NCBI GenBank assembly: GCA_903847335.1 | Contig: CAINDI010000014.1 | Coordinates: 1-33,785 of the forward strand | DNA length: 33,785 bases | Direction of reading: 5' to 3' | Origin: an uncultured Verrucomicrobiota bacterium | GTDB taxonomy: Bacteria > Verrucomicrobiota > Verrucomicrobiia > Palsa-1439 | Part shown: in pieces, positions 6,885-15,135 of the stretch | Position numbering within the stretch: position 1 is the stretch's first letter | Layout of the letters: every line of letters begins with the position of its first letter | Position numbers and translations under genes: made by a program | Notes under the pieces: generated by a model | Told to the model about the DNA's origin: nothing | The model's input: the letters and a program-made list of their open reading frames with translations, nothing else | Databases searched by the model: none

Positions 6885-8833
6885 TTTGATCTGACGGATT
6901 GTTTGGGTGTGAAATTCTTAAAACTTTTCCACCGGTGCAACGGCAGAAAGCCGAGCAGGATGAAAAGCACTTGGCTGGCGTTGAAGAGCATAAGCCACTT
7001 GAAGGCTGAGTCCATGAATCCGTAGCTATGCAAGCCGATACCGAGCATGTTCACGCCGAACCATGAGAACGCCGTGACAATGTTGCCGAAGAGCGCAAGA
7101 TTCATTAAGCCGCGTTCGCCAACCAGTCGTCCCCAGCGAGCGTGCAGGATGAGCGAGTTCCAGATGACGATGAGTAGCGCGCCATTTTCCTTCGGATCCC
7201 AACCCCAAAAGCGACCCCACGATTGATCAGCCCAAATGCCACCGAGCACGGTTCCAATAAAACTAAACAGCGTCGCAAAGCAAACGATGGCATAGACCAT
7301 CTTAGTCAAGGCGTTGCCGAGTGTGATGTCGTGATCCGTGCCAACTTTTATTGAAAGCAACGGCGTGAAAATACCAAGGATGATATACGCCATCGCTAAG
7401 GTACCGGCGACAAACGTGGAGGCGTAACCAAGCGTGACCGTCACGACATGAGTGGCCAACCAGAAGTTTGTATCGAGAACAGCCCGGAGCATTTCCATTG
7501 TGTCACCGCCAAGTGCGAGATTATGTGCGATGAGCAGCGTGACAAAGCCGGCGAGTCCGGCCACGGTGCTACCGAGACCAATTTTATAAATCCGTTCCAG
7601 CACCCAGCCCAGCCCACACGCACCCCAACCGATGAAAATGGCGGACGAATATAGATTCGTCACCGGTGGACGGCCTTCGAGTACCATGCGGAAGATTAAG
7701 CCGAAAGTATGCACAACAAACGCCAGCCCGATGAGGTAATACGCCGAGCGGCGCAGCGATTCAGAAAGTTGCGGTGCCGGAGCGAATGTCAGCAATGCTG
7801 CACCGGCTAGCACGAAGGCGAAAATATAAATGATGGTCGCGTGCAGAAAAATTTTAATCTGATTGAAATAAAATTCTGCCCGGCCTTTCGCCTGTTCGCG
7901 AGCGAAATTCGGCGTCAGCCAATTCTTGTAACCGGCCACAGCGCTGTTGAATCCCGCCACATCGTCCTGCCGGTAAGCGGTCGCTATGCGAGCAAAACAG
8001 CTGACGGCGGGTTGAATCGCACCATCGCGAACGGAGTGGAGTAGACTTGCGCCAACGTTGACCCAGGCATCTTTATTCACTGGATCAATCGGCGGAACAG
8101 TCAGCGGTAAGGCGTATTTCGCAACGATTTCGAATTGTTGCGTGAGGATTGCCAACTTCCGGAGCGCCACCGCATCAGTTTTTTGACCCGCTTGTGTCGC
8201 CCGCGCTGCCGCAAGTCCCGCCGGCAATGCCGCTTGGTAATCGGTGATGAGTTCAACAAAGTTAGTCGCGCCTTCGGGCTGAATACTATTCTTAAGCTGT
8301 TGATATAAACTGATCGCGTTGGCGAGCTTCAGTACTTGCTTCTGGTACGTTGTCCGTTGCGCATCCTCAACGCTACTCGCCTTCCGGCCTTGCTCGGAAA
8401 TTTCATTTAAGACCGGTACGAGTTCAACAAACGTGTAGTAGCGCAAGCCAGATTTATCGATCCCTTTCTCACCGAGTTTCAATTCACTAATGAGATCCGG
8501 ATGGTGAATCAAGAAAATCGGTCGTGTGTCGGCAACGTCCGACCGGAAGAACACCTCCAGCAACCATGCGGTGGATTTCAATTTCTGCGGATGCTGCCAA
8601 AACTTCCACGCCGGGACCTCTTCGAGCGGCACATCACCGGTACTCCGAATTTGTAAGAGCGAATTCCGCGCGACGGAATCGAATGGTTGAATCCGTCCAT
8701 TCAGCAAAACCGGTAGTCGGCCGAACTCCGCAGTATGAAATTTGCTTTCCGGTTTCGGCAGTAGGACAACGACAATTTCCGTGGCAAATAATCCTAGAAA
8801 TAACCACGGAAGAATTTTAAGAAAAGATTTCAT
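6881..8833 (-). CDS. ccsA: cytochrome c biogenesis protein CcsA with large N-terminal extracytoplasmic domain
   Basis: The C-terminal half (from about residue 330) is a CcsA/ResC heme-ligation domain with many membrane spans, the WWD motif WADQSWGRFWGWDPKENG near residue 540, and histidines in AFVVHTFGLIFRM, THVVTVTLGYAS and GIGLHSYGFMD that fit heme coordination sites. The N-terminal part has one membrane anchor (about 5-25) and then about 300 residues predicted outside the membrane, starting with LPVLLNGRIQPFDSVARNSL. That motif is known from CcsA fusions of Bacteroidetes and Planctomycetes-type bacteria. The protein should attach heme to CXXCH apocytochromes together with ResB. Its ATG overlaps the resB stop (ATGA on the minus strand). 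At 650 residues it is about twice the size of classical CcsA. Confidence 0.93.
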   Translation of the reverse strand: MKSFLKILPWLFLGLFATEIVVVLLPKPESKFHTAEFGRLPVLLNGRIQPFDSVARNSLLQIRSTGDVPLEEVPAWKFWQHPQKLKSTAWLLEVFFRSDVADTRPIFLIHHPDLISELKLGEKGIDKSGLRYYTFVELVPVLNEISEQGRKASSVEDAQRTTYQKQVLKLANAISLYQQLKNSIQPEGATNFVELITDYQAALPAGLAAARATQAGQKTDAVALRKLAILTQQFEIVAKYALPLTVPPIDPVNKDAWVNVGASLLHSVRDGAIQPAVSCFARIATAYRQDDVAGFNSAVAGYKNWLTPNFAREQAKGRAEFYFNQIKIFLHATIIYIFAFVLAGAALLTFAPAPQLSESLRRSAYYLIGLAFVVHTFGLIFRMVLEGRPPVTNLYSSAIFIGWGACGLGWVLERIYKIGLGSTVAGLAGFVTLLIAHNLALGGDTMEMLRAVLDTNFWLATHVVTVTLGYASTFVAGTLAMAYIILGIFTPLLSIKVGTDHDITLGNALTKMVYAIVCFATLFSFIGTVLGGIWADQSWGRFWGWDPKENGALLIVIWNSLILHARWGRLVGERGLMNLALFGNIVTAFSWFGVNMLGIGLHSYGFMDSAFKWLMLFNASQVLFILLGFLPLHRWKSFKNFTPKQSVRSN

Positions 8834-9975
8834 GATGCGTTGTGTTTCGTGGCGAACTCAAAGAGGTGGCGTAGGAATTGCACCAGCAACCCCAATCCGA
8901 CTAAGATACAAGCGAAGTAGGGCGTGAGCCAGCTGGGATTATGGACAACTTGCAGGACTGTGCCTTGATTGTCTTGGTCGAAACTCGCTTGGTAATAGGT
9001 GTCACCGTCATAGCGCAAAGGATTATTCATATAGATTAAGACTTCACGATCTTCACCGGTATCCGGTCGCTGAACTCGCACGCGACTGGAAAAATTCTTA
9101 GGAATATCGGTCCCCGGATATTTATCGTGCCGGAATTCGACGAGGCGCAATTGAAACGGTTTGTAAAAACGCTCTAGCCGCAACCTCAACTCGTACCGGC
9201 GACCATTGAAATCCACCACCTGCGGTTGATTGAGATAGGCGGAGACGAGATAGCTTCCCAACGAACCTTGCGGCGTCAGCAGTTCCACGATTCCGGAAGG
9301 CATATCGCGGCGATCCATTTCAGCTTCACGCGGCAATTCTCGCCACCAAGCACCGGCACCGATACCGGCGGTAGCATTGATCTGCGTAAAACCTTCCTGC
9401 TCTTTTTCCGCCAGTGTCGAGTTATTGTAAAATGTATGAACGCGAATACTAAACGGCAAGTCCGCCTGGCGAATTTCTTCCTGACGTTGAAGCCGATCTT
9501 GAGGAATCGCAATAACGCGATCTGTGGTCGCCTCAGTTTTATCGACCACGGCAAGCTCGAAATGACTCGATGCCTCCGAGTAATTCTTCGTCTCACCATT
9601 GCGCAAGTGCAGCATACTTTCGGTCGAAAAAACATCGGTCAATAATTGCCCGATTAGTAACAACCCAACGCCGATGTGAATCGCTATAAGGCCAAGATTC
9701 CGTTTTCTCTCCTGATCAAAACGCAGGTTGTACACCACCAAATTCGCCAGCAGCATGCCGCCGATTAAATAGCCACCGGGGAAAATCGGAATTCGCCAGC
9801 CTGAATCCACCGGTGACCAGTAAATAAAAAAGCTCCGGAAGAATTCGTTCTGCGCTTGGTACAATCCGATTTGCACCTGCGCCATCGTTCCCCAAAACAC
9901 CAGCACCAGACCGAGCGCCAACAAGACAACCGTCAGTCTAAGCGAAGTGAAAAAAATGGCGAGCCGGTCGAGCAT
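8830..9975 (-). CDS. resB: cytochrome c biogenesis protein ResB/CcsB
   Basis: ResB (381 residues) is the partner of CcsA in system II cytochrome c maturation; it is thought to hold and chaperone apocytochrome. Three N-terminal membrane segments are visible (LTVVLLALGLVLVFWGTMAQ, IPIFPGGYLIGGMLLANLVV, LGLIAIHIGVGLLLIGQLL), then a soluble domain of about 220 residues ending in a ResB-typical YMNNPLRYDGDTYYQASFDQ, and a last membrane segment (YFACILVGLGLLVQFLRHL). It is shorter than many ResB proteins. AAGGAG lies 12 nt before the ATG. It follows the lipoprotein gene by one base and overlaps ccsA. Confidence 0.94.
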   Translation of the reverse strand: MLDRLAIFFTSLRLTVVLLALGLVLVFWGTMAQVQIGLYQAQNEFFRSFFIYWSPVDSGWRIPIFPGGYLIGGMLLANLVVYNLRFDQERKRNLGLIAIHIGVGLLLIGQLLTDVFSTESMLHLRNGETKNYSEASSHFELAVVDKTEATTDRVIAIPQDRLQRQEEIRQADLPFSIRVHTFYNNSTLAEKEQEGFTQINATAGIGAGAWWRELPREAEMDRRDMPSGIVELLTPQGSLGSYLVSAYLNQPQVVDFNGRRYELRLRLERFYKPFQLRLVEFRHDKYPGTDIPKNFSSRVRVQRPDTGEDREVLIYMNNPLRYDGDTYYQASFDQDNQGTVLQVVHNPSWLTPYFACILVGLGLLVQFLRHLFEFATKHNAS

Positions 9976-9976
9976 C

Positions 9977-11014
9977 TTAATACTTCACTCCTTGCACGAA
10001 CTGAATGAACGCCGTCTTCTGCGCCGCGACAACCTTCGCCTCCCCCATCAACTTGTAAAACCACATCTGCCCAGCTTGGGACACCATTGCGCCGACAAGC
10101 GCCGCCGGCTGACTCGTTCGCGCATCTTGCCCAACCATCTCAACGAGCGTAACTGGGCCGAGTGATTGCACGGACTTCGCTAATTCTTCGCCGGTGAGTT
10201 CGCTCAACCCAAGCTGTTTCCGCCACCGGTTCACGTTCGCCGCCAAACCGCCACCGTCGCTAGCCGACGAACTCACATTCACTCCCGCCTGTGCACCACC
10301 GGTACCGGTAATCACAAATTTCGCCACGAGAAACTGCCCACCGGAAACTTCCTGCCAACCTGTCGGCACGCTCCAATTCGGTTTGCCGTTACTCACCACT
10401 TCAGGAACTGCTACCGGCATTGTCTCGCCGGTTACAAATTGAACTGACTTGAGAAACTCCACAAACACCGGCTTCACCTGCGTTACGAGCGAACCGTCGC
10501 CGGTCATCTTGAAAAACCACACCGTGCCTTCGCGATGTTGAATTGCGGCCAGAATACAACCCGAGTCACCGACTGCTTCATAAAGTGCTCCCGGCTGACC
10601 GGCGATTTCGACAGGCTGAGTTAGCTTTGCAAATTCCTCTTCGGTGACCGGTGCCAAACCAACTTGACCACGCCACCGGTTCACATTGCTGAAATCACCA
10701 CCGGCACTGCCTGGTAATGGAATGACACTCACGTCCGCTTGCTTGCCATCCGCACCGGTAACTTTGAAAGACGCCACACGCATCGTGCCGGGGGGAATCT
10801 CTTGCCAGCCATCAGGTGTTTTCCATTTTAACTGCGTGCCGCTGGTCGGTGCAGCATGTTCCGGAACCGCTGACATCTCCGTCGGCGGTGCCGATTCTTT
10901 AGAAACGGTATATACCTTAATCCCATCCTGTCCGCATCCGATGGCGAGTCCCACACTCAGCAAAATGCCAGTGAGTTTTAGAAGACTGAGGGTATTAAGA
11001 AGCTTTCGACTCAT
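9977..11014 (-). CDS. putative lipoprotein with two tandem homologous domains, cytochrome c operon
   Basis: I do not recognise a named family. The 345-residue product starts with a signal sequence (MSRKLLNTLSLLKLTGILLS) and a lipobox-like LAIGC, making Cys27 the likely lipid anchor. Two related domains of about 140 residues follow. Domain 1 contains WKTPDGWQEIPPGTMRVASF, NVNRWRGQVGLAPVTEEEFA and GTVWFFKMTGD. Domain 2 repeats the pattern: WSVPTGWQEVSGGQFLVAKF, NVNRWRKQLGLSELTGEELA and GQMWFYKLMGE. Both end in KxxFxxFxxxVxF/Y. The start at 11014 is preferred over the upstream open frame because it gives a clean signal peptide and because a good promoter lies just upstream. It is first in an operon with resB and ccsA, so a periplasmic role in cytochrome c maturation is plausible, but this is inference from position. 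Confidence 0.8.
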   Translation of the reverse strand: MSRKLLNTLSLLKLTGILLSVGLAIGCGQDGIKVYTVSKESAPPTEMSAVPEHAAPTSGTQLKWKTPDGWQEIPPGTMRVASFKVTGADGKQADVSVIPLPGSAGGDFSNVNRWRGQVGLAPVTEEEFAKLTQPVEIAGQPGALYEAVGDSGCILAAIQHREGTVWFFKMTGDGSLVTQVKPVFVEFLKSVQFVTGETMPVAVPEVVSNGKPNWSVPTGWQEVSGGQFLVAKFVITGTGGAQAGVNVSSSASDGGGLAANVNRWRKQLGLSELTGEELAKSVQSLGPVTLVEMVGQDARTSQPAALVGAMVSQAGQMWFYKLMGEAKVVAAQKTAFIQFVQGVKY

Positions 11015-11028
11015 GAACGATGTGGCGA

Positions 11029-11056
11029 ATACTACCATTACCGGTGCGACTGTCAA
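11029..11056 (-). promoter_or_regulatory. promoter of the lipoprotein-resB-ccsA operon
   Basis: On the minus strand TTGACA (11051-11056) and TAGTAT (11029-11034) are separated by 16 nt. Transcription would start near 11022, about eight bases before the ATG at 11014. It lies back to back with the nusA promoter. Confidence 0.5.
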
Positions 11057-11072
11057 ATCTCCGGGAAAGAGC

Positions 11073-11101
11073 TTGACCACCCCGGAAGCTTTGCATATAG
11101 T
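11073..11101 (+). promoter_or_regulatory. nusA operon promoter
   Basis: TTGACC (11073-11078), a 17-nt spacer and TATAGT (11096-11101) form a near-consensus sigma70 promoter, with a start expected near 11108. The first coding sequence downstream is nusA at 11195, giving a leader of about 87 nt that contains an intrinsic terminator. Confidence 0.68.
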
Positions 11102-11131
11102 CCGCTCGTTGATTTTGGCGGCAGAGGGATT

Positions 11132-11158
11132 AAGTGGGTCAAAAACCCACTTTTTTGT
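11132..11158 (+). terminator. intrinsic terminator in the nusA leader (putative attenuator)
   Basis: AAGTGGGT (11132-11139) pairs perfectly with ACCCACTT (11145-11152) around a 5-nt loop, and the stem runs into TTTTTT (11151-11156) followed by G and TT. The T-tract is on the plus-strand side only. It sits between the nusA promoter and the nusA start codon, 40 nt before the ATG. No plus-strand gene ends upstream, so it is not an ordinary gene-end terminator. Confidence 0.72.
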
Positions 11159-11194
11159 TCCCTTGAACACCCCGCCTGACGGAAAACGAAACGC

Positions 11195-12472
11195 ATGAAC
11201 GGTGAATTAATTGCAGTTTTAGAATATTTGCAGCGCGAAAAAGGCATCGACAAGGAAATCTTGCTGAAAGCCGTCGAAGAGGCTTTGTTGCAGGCGTCCA
11301 AAAAGTCGGTTGGCCCAGCCCGTGAACTCCGCATCGACATTGACCGGAAGACCGGAGCCATCCGCGCCATCGCTTCTTTGATGGTCGTTGAAAATGTTGT
11401 CAATAAACATGACGAACTTTCTCTCAACGACGCCCGCAAACGAAGACCGAACGCCCAAATCGGTGAAGCGGTTGATGTCGAAGTTACCCCTGCCAATTTC
11501 GGTCGTATCGCGGCGCAAACCGCCAAGCAAGCGATGCTCCAAAAAATTCGGCAAGTCGAAAAGAACATGGTCTTCGAAGAATTCAAAGGCCGCGCCGGTG
11601 ATATTTTAGCTGGTACCGTTCGCCGTTTTGAACGCAGCGATGTAATCGTTGACCTCGGTCGCCTTGAAGCAGTCCTGCCCAGCCGAGAGCGAGTTCCGAC
11701 GGAAGAATATCAACCCGGCGACCGCATCCGCGCGTTCGTTCTCTCCGTGGCCGAGTCCGGTCATGGCACTGACATTATTCTTTCGCGCAGTCATCCGGAT
11801 TTTGTCAAAAAACTTTTCGCACTCGAAGTTTCTGAGATTGCCGACAAAACTGTCGAAATCAAAGGCATCGCCCGCGAAGCTGGCTTCCGGAGCAAGCTCG
11901 CTGTCTGGTCTCGCGACGAAAAAGTTGATCCGGTCGGCGCGTGCGTCGGCATGAAAGGTTTGCGCGTCAAAAATATCGTTCGCGAACTGAGCGGCGAAAA
12001 AATCGACATCATCCGTTGGGATCCCAATGTCCGGCAATTTGTGGCTAACGCTCTTGCGCCGGCAAAAATTAAAAATCTCACTCTCAACGAAGAGCGACAT
12101 TCTGTAAAAATCATCGTGGATGCCGATCAACTTTCATTGGCCATCGGCAAAAAAGGCCAGAATGCCCGGCTGACTTCGAAGTTGACCGGCTGGAGCATTG
12201 ACATTGAGAAGGAAGAATCTGTCGAACTCGGCTTTGAAGGCAAAGTCGCTCGCGCAGTGAAAGAGCTGTCTGCGATTCCCGGTATCGAAGCGGAAGTGGC
12301 ACAGTTGCTTGTGAAATCCGGCTTCCATTCCTTCGAAGGATTGCTAACCGTTGATGTCGCAGATTTAGCTGAAATTGTCGGTGCAGATAAGGCGGACGCC
12401 GTCTCGAAGGCGGCAATTGCCGAACAAGAACGCCGCGAGGCTGCCACCGGAGGCGAACCCACACCTGAATGA
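11195..12472 (+). CDS. nusA: transcription termination/antitermination factor NusA
   Basis: NusA binds RNA polymerase and modulates pausing, intrinsic termination and antitermination. The 425-residue protein has the N-terminal polymerase-binding domain (about 1-125, starting MNGELIAVLEYLQREKGI), an S1 domain (about 135-200, GDILAGTVRRFERSDVIVDL), and two KH domains (about 205-345) with REAGFRSKLAVWS, DPVGACVGMKGLRVKNIV and LAIGKKGQNARLTSKLTGW. A short C-terminal helix-hairpin-helix-like repeat (about 360-410, IPGIEAEVAQLLVKSGFHSF) follows. The acidic-repeat region of enterobacterial NusA is reduced. It heads the nusA-infB-rbfA operon and overlaps infB (ATGA). There is only a weak Shine-Dalgarno sequence (GACGGAAAA). 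A terminator in the leader suggests feedback control. Confidence 0.97.
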   Translation: MNGELIAVLEYLQREKGIDKEILLKAVEEALLQASKKSVGPARELRIDIDRKTGAIRAIASLMVVENVVNKHDELSLNDARKRRPNAQIGEAVDVEVTPANFGRIAAQTAKQAMLQKIRQVEKNMVFEEFKGRAGDILAGTVRRFERSDVIVDLGRLEAVLPSRERVPTEEYQPGDRIRAFVLSVAESGHGTDIILSRSHPDFVKKLFALEVSEIADKTVEIKGIAREAGFRSKLAVWSRDEKVDPVGACVGMKGLRVKNIVRELSGEKIDIIRWDPNVRQFVANALAPAKIKNLTLNEERHSVKIIVDADQLSLAIGKKGQNARLTSKLTGWSIDIEKEESVELGFEGKVARAVKELSAIPGIEAEVAQLLVKSGFHSFEGLLTVDVADLAEIVGADKADAVSKAAIAEQERREAATGGEPTPE

Positions 12473-14769
12473 GTATCCGCGTCCACGATTTAGCAAAGCA
12501 TTGCGGTCTCTCCGGTAAGGAGATGATCGAAAAGCTCAAGGCCATGAACTATCCGGTTAAGAGCGTTTCCAGCACCGTGGACAACATCACCGCCGAAGCC
12601 ATTGAAAAAGAATATGGCTACGTCGTCGCGCCGGAGGTAAAACCGGAACCACCGCCAGTGGTCGTCGTTCCACCACCGGCACCGGTTGCTCCCCCACCGG
12701 CACCGCCGAAAGTCGTCAAGCCGGCACCCGAAAAGCCGGTCACCATCGAATCTCCATATTCGCGACCGCTCCCAAAACCGATTGTGGCTGCACCTTCGAA
12801 TTTCACCTATCAACGCCAGACTCCAACGCCAGTCAAGGCCGCACCGGTCAAAACGCCACCGGCAACAGCAAAGCCGGCTCCAGTGATTCCATCGGCACAG
12901 AAACCGATTGCGAAACCACCGGCACCGCGACCAGTGGCGCCACCACCAGTGCCGTTTACCGGACCACTTTTTACAGTGAACGACGCCGGCCAAAAAGTTA
13001 TCACGATGAAACCACCAATCGTGGTTCGTGACTTGGCGCAACGGCTCAGTAAAAAACCGCATTTACTCCTAGCAGAACTGATGGAGCTAAATGTTTTTGC
13101 CAATCTTAACGAAACCATCGGCGAAGACGCGGCCCGCAAAGTTTCCGAGCGTAGTGGTTATGTTTTTGAATTAGAAAAACGCGAACGTGGTGCCTATGCC
13201 ATTCACACGCCGAAGCCAGCGGAAACTCCACCGCCGGGCGTTAAGTCCGAAGATTTAATTCCACGACCACCGGTGGTCACTGTCATGGGGCACGTCGATC
13301 ACGGCAAAACTTCGTTGCTCGATGCGATTCGAAAAACCGATGTGGCCGCGCACGAAAGCGGTGGAATCACACAGCACATCGGCGCGAGCATCGTTCGCCT
13401 GCCGGACGGCAAACAGATTTCCTTCCTCGACACTCCTGGTCATGCGGCGTTCACGAAAATGCGCTCTCGTGGCGCGAACGTCACCGATATTGTCGTGCTG
13501 GTAGTTGGTGCTGACGACGGCGTGATGCCACAAACATTGGAGGCGCTGAACCATGCGCGCGCCGCCAAAGTTCCGATTATCGTCGCCGTCAATAAATGTG
13601 ATTTACCGACGGCGAATCCGGACCGGATTAAAAAACAATTACAAGAACACGGCTTAAATCCCGAATCGTGGGGTGGCGATACGATTACCGTCGATGTCTC
13701 CGCTAAGACAAAGAAAAATCTCGATCTACTGCTCGAAATGATTCTATTGCAGGCTGACATTTTGGAATTGAAAGCCAGCTCGAAAGCGACTGCCAAGGGC
13801 AACGTCATTGAGGCGCAAGTTGAACCCGGTATGGGGCCGACGGCAACGGTGCTTGTCCGACAAGGAACGCTCAAAGTTGGCGATGCAATCATCGTTGGCC
13901 CGCACGGTGGTAAGATTCGCGCATTAATTGACGACCGAGGCAAGCGTGTGAAAGAAGCTGGGCCGTCGATTCCGGTGAAGATTGTCGGCTTGTCGGGCAT
14001 ACCGGAGGCCGGCGCAGAATTTACGGTGATGAAGAATGAGAAGGAAGCGCGCGAGCTTTCCGAACAACGCAAACTCGAAGAGCGAACGCAAGCGACTGGC
14101 TCAAATAAGCGCGCCACGCTCGAAGATTTGATGGGGCAAATTGGCGATGGCGAGAGGAAGAAACTTAACATCGTTCTCAAGGCCGATGTGCAAGGCTCGC
14201 TCGAAGCGATTTCCGATTCGCTCAGCAAAGTCAAAAGCGACAAGATTGAGATGGAACTCATTCACGCCGCCGTAGGCAACATCACAGAAAACGATGTCCT
14301 ACTCGCCACTGCGTCGCACGCCGTTTTGTTTGGTTTCCGTGTCAAAGCCGAGAGTGGCGTCACCGACATGGCCGCCCACGAAGGCATTCAGATTAAGCTG
14401 TACACAATTATTTACGAATTACTCGAACAGGTTGAAGATGCGCTGACCGGCCTCCTCGAACCCGATGCCAAGGAAATGATCGTTGGCCACGCCGAAATTC
14501 GGAAGGTGTTTGAACTTTCAGCCGGACCGAAAGTTGCCGGCTGTTACGTCACCGACGGTCGCATCACCCGGTCGGGTCGCGTTCGCTTACTCCGCCGGCG
14601 CGCCGCGCAATACGAAGGTCGCATTGGCAGTCTCAAACATTTTCAAGACGATGCGAAGGAAGTCAAAGCCGGTGGCGAATGCGGGTTACGACTGGAAAAT
14701 TTCCAAGACTACCAAGCCGGCGACATTATTGAGTGTTACACGATTGAGAAAGTCGCCGCTTCGTTGTAG
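12469..14769 (+). CDS. infB: translation initiation factor IF-2
   Basis: IF-2 is the GTPase that brings initiator fMet-tRNA to the ribosome. The 766-residue protein begins with an IF2_N domain (about 1-52, SIRVHDLAKHCGLSGKEMIE), then a flexible Pro/Ala/Lys-rich linker (about 57-170) and a second IF2_N-like domain (about 183-240, IVVRDLAQRLSKKPHLLLAE). The G domain starts near 265 with GHVDHGKTSLLD (G1), DTPGHAAF (G3) and NKCDL (G4). Domains II-IV follow to the C-terminus, where CYTIEKVAA is typical. The linker region is GC-rich and built of PPAP-type repeats, and it produces shadow frames. Overlaps nusA by ATGA; rbfA begins 12 nt after the stop. Confidence 0.98.
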   Translation: MSIRVHDLAKHCGLSGKEMIEKLKAMNYPVKSVSSTVDNITAEAIEKEYGYVVAPEVKPEPPPVVVVPPPAPVAPPPAPPKVVKPAPEKPVTIESPYSRPLPKPIVAAPSNFTYQRQTPTPVKAAPVKTPPATAKPAPVIPSAQKPIAKPPAPRPVAPPPVPFTGPLFTVNDAGQKVITMKPPIVVRDLAQRLSKKPHLLLAELMELNVFANLNETIGEDAARKVSERSGYVFELEKRERGAYAIHTPKPAETPPPGVKSEDLIPRPPVVTVMGHVDHGKTSLLDAIRKTDVAAHESGGITQHIGASIVRLPDGKQISFLDTPGHAAFTKMRSRGANVTDIVVLVVGADDGVMPQTLEALNHARAAKVPIIVAVNKCDLPTANPDRIKKQLQEHGLNPESWGGDTITVDVSAKTKKNLDLLLEMILLQADILELKASSKATAKGNVIEAQVEPGMGPTATVLVRQGTLKVGDAIIVGPHGGKIRALIDDRGKRVKEAGPSIPVKIVGLSGIPEAGAEFTVMKNEKEARELSEQRKLEERTQATGSNKRATLEDLMGQIGDGERKKLNIVLKADVQGSLEAISDSLSKVKSDKIEMELIHAAVGNITENDVLLATASHAVLFGFRVKAESGVTDMAAHEGIQIKLYTIIYELLEQVEDALTGLLEPDAKEMIVGHAEIRKVFELSAGPKVAGCYVTDGRITRSGRVRLLRRRAAQYEGRIGSLKHFQDDAKEVKAGGECGLRLENFQDYQAGDIIECYTIEKVAASL

Positions 14770-14781
14770 GTTGCCGGGACA

Positions 14782-15135
14782 ATGAGCCATCACCGTATCG
14801 TCCGCGTTTCGGAATTGGTCAAACAACAAATCGGCGAAGTGTTGCAAGAACTCAATTTGACCGACTGTGGTTTCATCACCGTCACCTCTGCATCCATCGC
14901 TCCCGATTTGAAAGACGGTCGGATTTACGTTAGCGTCATCGGTAATGACGAACAAAAAAAGCGCGCAATCTCCATGTTGGAACTCCGCCACGGCCATATT
15001 CAGCACGAGCTGGCAAAACGCATTGTCTTGAAATACACCCCACGCCTAAAATTTCTTCTCGACGAAACCGAAGCTCACGCGCAGCGCATCGAAACCTTAA
15101 TCGCCACCTTGAATCCACCGGAATCTAATGACTGA
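14782..15135 (+). CDS. rbfA: ribosome-binding factor A
   Basis: RbfA is a KH-fold protein that binds immature 30S subunits and helps 16S rRNA 5'-end processing. The 117-residue sequence has the family start HHRIVRVSELVKQQIGEVL, then DCGFITVTSASIAPDLKDGR with the DLK/DG turn, IYVSVIG, and the end LKYTPRLKFLLDETEAHAQR. Length is typical. It is positioned between infB and nrnA as in many operons, and its last 8 nt overlap the start of nrnA. Confidence 0.95.
   Translation: MSHHRIVRVSELVKQQIGEVLQELNLTDCGFITVTSASIAPDLKDGRIYVSVIGNDEQKKRAISMLELRHGHIQHELAKRIVLKYTPRLKFLLDETEAHAQRIETLIATLNPPESND

Noticed and set aside
12490-13062. Minus-strand Trp/Arg/Cys-rich frame opposite infB
   Set aside because: This is an antisense shadow of the Pro/Ala/Lys-rich IF-2 linker.
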